Assembly (NCBI GenBank): GCA_963848675.1
Contig: CAWKEY010000035.1
Coordinates: 1-32,653 of the forward strand
DNA length: 32,653 nucleotides
Source of the DNA: CAWKEY01 sp963848675
GTDB lineage: Bacteria > Pseudomonadota > Gammaproteobacteria > Methylococcales > Methylomonadaceae
Reading direction: 5' to 3'
This document shows, piece by piece, positions 30,967 through 32,653 of the stretch. Under the pieces are notes generated by a model. That model made no database searches and was not told the origin of the DNA. It was given only the letters and a program-made list of their open reading frames with translations. Every line of letters starts with the position of its first letter. Positions within the stretch are counted from its first letter, which is position 1. The position numbers and the translations under genes are program-made.

Positions 30967-31325
30967 CGCTTATTGATAGTAATCTGATTATTTACGCGGT
31001 ACAGCCTGAGTTTAAAGACTTGCGGCAATGGATTATTGATAACGAGCCCAAGTATTCAATTATTAGTCGTGTTGAAGTATTAGGCTTTCATGGATTACAG
31101 GGTATTGAAAAACAAGCCATTACAGCATTACTGAATAGTCTTGAGGTCATTTATTTAAGCCCTGGATGTTATGAACTCGCAATCGCATTAAAACAACAGC
31201 GGAAAATGTCATTAGGTGATGCACTGATTGCAGGGACTTGTCTTAAATATCAATTAACGTTAGCAACACGTAATACATCTGATTTTGACTGGATCAAAAA
31301 TTTTACTCTAGTAAATCCGCTATGA
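30963..31325 (+). CDS. PIN-domain toxin (VapC-like ribonuclease)
   Basis: This 120-residue PIN protein has acidic residues Asp5 (MTLIDSNLIIYA), Glu38 (SRVEVLGF), Asp86 (MSLGDALIAGTCL) and Asp107/109 (ATRNTSDFDW), which give the magnesium-binding site of these RNases. The length is normal. It overlaps the antitoxin gene by four bases. The ubiB start lies 62 bases after its stop, so ubiB may be read through from this transcript. It looks complete. Confidence 0.88.
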   Translation: MTLIDSNLIIYAVQPEFKDLRQWIIDNEPKYSIISRVEVLGFHGLQGIEKQAITALLNSLEVIYLSPGCYELAIALKQQRKMSLGDALIAGTCLKYQLTLATRNTSDFDWIKNFTLVNPL

Positions 31326-31387
31326 TAAGGACCAGCCTGGATTTTCAAGCCAACTTGCAAACTTACGCTTACTCACAAAGGTAACTC

Positions 31388-32653
31388 GTGATCCGCCCTA
31401 AAATATTATTGCGCCTGATCCATATCAACTGGGTTCTGGCCTTTCACGGTCTGGACGAAATCGTATTAAAAACGCATTTATTCCGCCCTGTCCGTTTTCT
31501 AGCCGTTTTTTCCCCGCACTACTGGCTCAAACGCAACCCGGCTCCACGTGGCGTCAGAATACGGCGGGCGCTGGAAGATTTGGGGCCTATCTATGTCAAA
31601 TTCGGCCAGGCCTTGTCCACGCGAAAAGATCTGCTGCCTGATGATATTGCCGATGAACTGGTCAAACTGCAGGACAGAGTCCCGCCTTTTCCCAATGAAA
31701 TCGCCCGCGCTATTATTGAAAAAGAACTGGGCATGTCGATTGCCGATGCCTTTGCCGAATTTGATGCGGGCCCGCTGGCCTCTGCCTCGGTCGCTCAGGT
31801 GCATACCGCTGTATTACACAGCGGCGAGCAGGTTATCGTTAAAGTGCTGCGTCCCGACATTGAAGAGCGCATTCATTCCGACGTTGGCCTGCTCTATGAA
31901 CTGGCCCGTTTTGCCGAAAAATTCTGGACTGATGCCAGAAGACTGCGGCCTATGGAAGTCGTCGCCGAATTTGAAAAAACCACGCTGGACGAACTCAACC
32001 TGATCCGCGAAGCCGCCAATGCCAGCAAGTTGCGCCGCAATTTCGAAAATTCGGACATCATCTACATCCCGGAAATCCATTGGCCGCTAACGCGTGAGAA
32101 AGTCATGGTCATGGAACGCATCCACGGCATACCTGTAGGCGACATCGACACTCTTAAAGCCGGTGGCGCCGATTTTAAACTGCTGGCCGAACGCGGCGTG
32201 GAAATCTTTTTTACCCAGGTATTCCGGGATAACTTCTTTCATGCCGACATGCACCCCGGCAATATATTTGTCGATCTGCCCGCCAAATATATCGCGGTGG
32301 ACTTTGGCATTGTCGGCACTCTGTCCCTGTCCGATCAGCGCTATCTGGCCGAAAATTTTCTGGCCTTCTTCAACCGCGATTACTACCGCGTTGCCCAAAT
32401 GCATGTCGAATCGGGCTGGGTGCCCGGCTCAACCCGCATCGAGGAATTTGAATCGGCCATCCGCAGCGTATGCGAACCGATATTTGAAAAGCCCCTAAAG
32501 GACATCTCCTTCGGCCAGCTACTGCTGCGATTATTCCAGACTGCGCGACGCTATGACATGCATGTGCAACCGCAGCTGGTCTTGCTGCAAAAAACCCTGC
32601 TCAACATCGAAGGTCTGGGGCGGCAGCTGTATCCTGAACTGGACTTATGGCAA
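31388..32653 (+). CDS. ubiB: Ubiquinone biosynthesis atypical kinase/ATPase UbiB (3' end outside window)
   Basis: UbiB is a membrane-linked ADCK/ABC1-type atypical kinase needed for ubiquinone synthesis. The frame is open to the window edge (422 codons). GTG at 31388 with AAAGG at 31377-31381 gives MIRPKILLRLIHINWVLAFH. The KxGQ motif is KFGQ (residues 71-74) in GPIYVKFGQALSTRKDLLPD. SASVAQVHTAVLHSGEQVIV holds the Ala-rich loop and the ATP-site Lys region. HADMHPGNIFVDLPA and AVDFGIVG hold the catalytic Asn and DFG equivalents. C-terminal membrane helices lie beyond the window. It is the last step of the ubiE-ubiJ-ubiB group. Confidence 0.95.
   Translation, partial: MIRPKILLRLIHINWVLAFHGLDEIVLKTHLFRPVRFLAVFSPHYWLKRNPAPRGVRIRRALEDLGPIYVKFGQALSTRKDLLPDDIADELVKLQDRVPPFPNEIARAIIEKELGMSIADAFAEFDAGPLASASVAQVHTAVLHSGEQVIVKVLRPDIEERIHSDVGLLYELARFAEKFWTDARRLRPMEVVAEFEKTTLDELNLIREAANASKLRRNFENSDIIYIPEIHWPLTREKVMVMERIHGIPVGDIDTLKAGGADFKLLAERGVEIFFTQVFRDNFFHADMHPGNIFVDLPAKYIAVDFGIVGTLSLSDQRYLAENFLAFFNRDYYRVAQMHVESGWVPGSTRIEEFESAIRSVCEPIFEKPLKDISFGQLLLRLFQTARRYDMHVQPQLVLLQKTLLNIEGLGRQLYPELDLWQ

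Overview
The window reads as a chromosomal segment of a gammaproteobacterium. The right end carries hslV-hslU, a DUF971 gene, ubiE-ubiJ and ubiB in an order familiar from that class. Two tRNA-Phe genes have encoded CCA ends. A methanotroph of the order Methylococcales is my best guess, from gene order, the mix of repeat families and a recalled resemblance of the YQTD-repeat secreted protein; I could not run a search to confirm it.

Layout. (1) 1-3213: an IS3-family element with a canonical -1 frameshift site. Its orfB is split by an intact 1910-bp ISNCY-like element with a 6-bp target duplication. The IS3 element itself cuts off a higB-like toxin gene. (2) 3555-12096, all minus strand: an envelope/signalling cluster. 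In transcription order it holds an FHA-FHA-ABC-permease fusion, a membrane Ser/Thr kinase, an exported von Willebrand A protein, a glycine-zipper lipoprotein, a larger lipoprotein sharing the same C-terminal 130-residue domain, and an M48 metalloprotease. A pair of ~125-bp direct repeats brackets the kinase-transporter pair. (3) 12300-14120: a small-gene island (hicAB, a REP-associated tyrosine transposase, a lipoprotein) with one REP palindrome in each of four gaps. (4) 14157-18983: a large exported protein with a phospholipase A2-like HD motif, preceded by a lipoprotein gene split by a single-gene IS66-type element with an 8-bp duplication. (5) 19028-21594: an IS110/IS1111-type element interrupted by an IS5-type element. 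Its non-coding end is densely structured and is a bridge-RNA candidate. Just upstream lies a probable cyclic-di-GMP-I (GEMM) riboswitch with a terminator, pointing toward region 4. (6) 21900-25350: debris, with tandem repeats, a dead phd/parE-like toxin-antitoxin pair, an istB scrap and a small secreted-protein gene split by a second, frameshifted copy of the ISNCY-like element. (7) 25540-32653: conserved housekeeping (tRNA-Phe x2, DUF4126, hslVU, DUF971, ubiE, ubiJ, ubiB) with a vapBC-type module between ubiJ and ubiB.

How the parts may work together. In region 2 the kinase could phosphorylate threonines that the FHA domains of the adjoining ABC transporter read. The vWA protein, lipoproteins and protease would then be envelope partners. 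The layout recalls the PpkA/Fha logic of type VI secretion, but no secretion-system genes are present. In region 5/4 the riboswitch may have controlled the lipoprotein-phospholipase operon before insertion sequences separated them. Three host genes and two insertion sequences are split by later insertions. Four of the five splits can be rejoined in frame by removing the insert and one target copy, which argues for recent transposition.
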